From: Pleurotus ostreatus/Saccharomyces cerevisiae fusant
Lineage: Eukaryota; Opisthokonta
Direction of reading: 5' to 3'
DNA: 20,239 nt
Assembly: GCA_024196135.1 (NCBI GenBank)
Contig: JAMQCK010000546.1
Location: forward strand, 1 to 20,239
Shown here: positions 18,021 to 20,239 of the stretch, one piece after another
Layout of the letters: each line of letters begins with the position of its first letter
Position numbering within the stretch: the stretch's first letter is position 1
The notes under the pieces: model-generated
Database searches by the model: none
Told to the model about the DNA's origin: nothing
Seen by the model: only the letters and a program-made list of their open reading frames with translations
Made by a program: the position numbers and the translations under genes

Positions 18021-20239
18021 CTACCAATCAGTGTCCGTCATGTTCGCATCCTCCTCGCGCTCGATTGCCGCGTCCTTCTGCTTCATCCAGCGGTCTGGGA
18101 CCTACACTCCACCGTCAGCAACCCGTTTTCACCACTTCCTCAACCGCGTTCACTCACCATCGGGAAATACCTCTCCATCGCGGCCAGGAATCTCGACCGA
18201 TACTGCCTCGGCGTCACAATCGTTGGCTCGCCCCTGCCTCCTCCCCCAAGGAACGCGCTCTCCTTCACCCAACTCTCCAACTTCTTGTCCCAGGTGTACG
18301 TGCGGATGTAGTCGACGATGCCGACAACGAGCTCGTCGGAGGCGCTGTCGACGCCGCAGACGAGGGAGTAGTCCATGACGTTGATGTCCGCGAGGAAGCG
18401 GGTGTCGTGCAGGAGTGCGCCGCGGAGGATGCGCTTCGAGTGCTCGCGTACGTAGAAGGGGCGCTCGTGCATGGCTGGGGGATGATTAGAAACATCAGGC
18501 AAGGTGTGCAGAAGCATACGTACTCTCGATCAAGTTCTCGTCAAGCAGGACCTCATTGAGCTTGCCTGTTGACTGAACGTGCCGATTGCGGGTCGAACCC
18601 TTGAGGTCGTAGATCTTCGAGAACCGTCGGTCGTAGAACAGGTTCTCCATGACAAGCAGGTTCATCTGGGTCGACTTGTAGGACTTGCCCGTGTTCCTGT
18701 CCTTGCCCGCCCTCTTCCAGGTCAGTTTGTAACAGCCGAAAACCTTGGCGAGCAGTGTTGGACGCTGCATGCAAGATTATGGTCAGGAGATGTACAAATG
18801 GTCTTGAGCGAGCGGACGTACGTCAGCCGAGACCGCGGACGACATGTAGTCGAAGTACGCAGGCGCGAAGGTCTCCATTGTTGCTAGCTCTGGACGAGAA
18901 AGCTCCTTGGCAATGAAGCGGTCATCTACAAGGCGGTGAGCACGCGTTGTGCCGCTTCACAAATTTATAAGCTTACCCCTTGTCTTCAGGAAGGCCGAAC
19001 CCGACTTGCCACCGCTGGCATCCCACTTGAAGCACCGCGCAAGGGACTCGATCATGCTCTTCTCGCAGTCGTAGGTGCGCCGCAACGCATCGAACTGCTC
19101 CGGGTACAAAACGGTACAGCTGATGGTCAAGCCGCCACTCTCGAAGGCTATACATATTGTCAGTTCCCTTCGTTAGGCCGTCAAGGGTGATCACTTACAG
19201 ATAGCCCAAGGCAGCTTTGAGGAAGGTGTCTTCATGTCTTCGGTCGGGTCGGGCAGCTCCGCAGAGTCGACATTGACGACGCCCCATGTTGATGAAGAGT
19301 CCGCGACAGAACGATCGTCAGGCATGAATGCTTCGCCGCCGCTCTCTGTGACGCGCGCTTCCCGTGCTGTCCGCTTCTCCGCGCGCGACTTGGCAAGCAT
19401 TTCCCGGTACTGCGGCGAGCTGTAGGGAATAAAGTCATAAAGAGATAATACAAGACCTTGGACATGACATACTTCAGGGCCAGTGCGATGATAGAGGTCG
19501 GTTCATCCGTTCGTACGACCATGGACGAGTCGCGGAAGATGTGCTCTGGGTCGCTTGTAGGGTCCTCCACCTCGATCCGCATCGTCTGGCCGGGCTGCCA
19601 AAGTCCCGTAAGGGCTTTCAGTATCGAGGTGCGCTCCTGTCCTGGTGGTCCGATATCCAAGTCAGGCGGCGGCGGAGTGAGCGACATGCTGGGCTTGAAC
19701 GACGAGAGGAAGGGTGACGGTGGCAATGAGATGGGCCCTGGCGGTGGAGCTGGCCCGGTCAATGGCCTTGGCGAAGGTGGCTGGGCAGGCTCGTCCGTCG
19801 ACGGCTGCGGGAAGGTCACAGCAGGAGGCTCGGCTTGCCCGGCCTCATCCCCATCTTTCTTGACCTCCTTGTCATCCACAGGAGGCTTAGAGTCTTCAGT
19901 TGTTCCACCTTCGGCCTCGACAGGCTGCTTCCTAGGCTCGTTGTCCTCCTGCTCATCGCCTTCATCGTCGGCCTCGCTGGATGAATTGAACCCGTCACTT
20001 TCGTCGTCGTCCTTCACTACGTCCTGAACACTCTCGAGCACCTCTACCGTCGCTGTCGACGAGGCGACTGGTCGTGCACGCTTGCCCTGGCGGATGACCC
20101 TATACTGAGGCTTGTCCGAGTGGCGGCTCATGCGTTCGAACTGCCGCGTGAGCGTATGCACCTTGTTCCCGGAGCTGCTGGTGGGACGGCGGAAGCCCTG
20201 CATGCCTTTCGCGGAGGGCACTCTGTCCTTCTGACGAAC
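18021..20239 (-). CDS. FAB1: PI3P 5-kinase Fab1/PIKfyve, C-terminal part (runs off the right edge)
   Basis: Seven exons lie in the window (>20239-19473, 19419-19199, 19147-18977, 18925-18822, 18764-18524, 18474-18158, 18101-18021), coding 633 aa up to the stop. The frame is still open at the edge, so the FYVE and chaperonin-like parts would lie beyond it. The upstream segment is long, acidic and Pro/Ser-rich. The catalytic PIPK domain shows GGKSGSAFLKTRDDRFIAKEL with the ATP-binding lysine, LAKVFGCYKL, VMENLFYDRR, IYDLKGSTRNRHV, LLDENLIE, VREHSKR, INVMDYSLV and VGIVDYIRTYTWDKKLESW. It ends in VPDRW plus an acidic tail. These motifs fit Fab1 better than Mss4-type PI4P 5-kinases. The enzyme makes PI(3,5)P2 on endosomal and vacuolar membranes. 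Introns are 49-57 nt; the one at 19420-19472 restores SIIALAL-NSPQYREML. Confidence 0.95.

Noticed and set aside
18591..18600. tRNA T-loop-like GGTCGAACCC
   Set aside because: It lies inside a Fab1 exon encoding the conserved KGSTRN sequence, and no cloverleaf partner arms are present.

Overview
The window looks like nuclear DNA of a filamentous basidiomycete, probably an Agaricomycete. It is GC-rich, and genes on both strands are split by many short introns, mostly 45-70 nt, with GT/AG ends and CTNAY-type branch sites. The gene set is eukaryotic and ancient, and the first two genes belong to a very small double-stranded-RNA-binding protein type common in mushrooms. I assembled exons by joining reading frames at splice signals and checking that phases agree and family motifs are restored. 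No transcript data were available. I see no mobile element, CRISPR array, rRNA or tRNA.

Layout. 255-1861: two + strand genes for tiny dsRNA-binding-domain proteins, each behind a TATA box. 2214-2549: a + strand gene for a 73-residue single-pass membrane protein. 2856-4833 (-): the splicing factor Sad1/USP39, a dead deubiquitinase. It is divergent, across about 160 bp, from 4992-7294 (+): Rsm22/METTL17, the mitoribosome small-subunit assembly factor. 7582-8699 (+): mitochondrial ribosomal protein uL1m. 9209-11943 (-): a Mei2-like two-RRM protein with RGG and proline-rich flanks and no third RRM. 12402-13431 (-): a Rab5-type GTPase containing a 6-nt micro-exon. 13934-14764 (-): an unrecognised gene whose 5' end is unresolved. 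15490-16039 (+): a roadblock protein resembling LAMTOR2 of Ragulator. 16347-17665 (+): a polyprenyl-diphosphate-synthase-like protein of the Coq1 family that has lost its catalytic aspartates. 18021 to the right edge (-): the C-terminal part of the PI3P 5-kinase Fab1/PIKfyve.

Shared themes. Rsm22 and uL1m are adjacent and both serve the mitoribosome, and the Coq1-like protein is probably mitochondrial too. Rab5, the LAMTOR2-like protein and Fab1 all act on endosomes or the vacuole/lysosome within about 8 kb. These are housekeeping genes, so the groupings may be chance.

The most noteworthy signals are in gene structure. Three introns begin with GC instead of GT, out of about 49 modelled. One exon is only 6 nt. 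Several introns are 3n long and free of stops, so their retention would leave a longer open frame. The Coq1-like protein has intact coding sequence but a dismantled active site.
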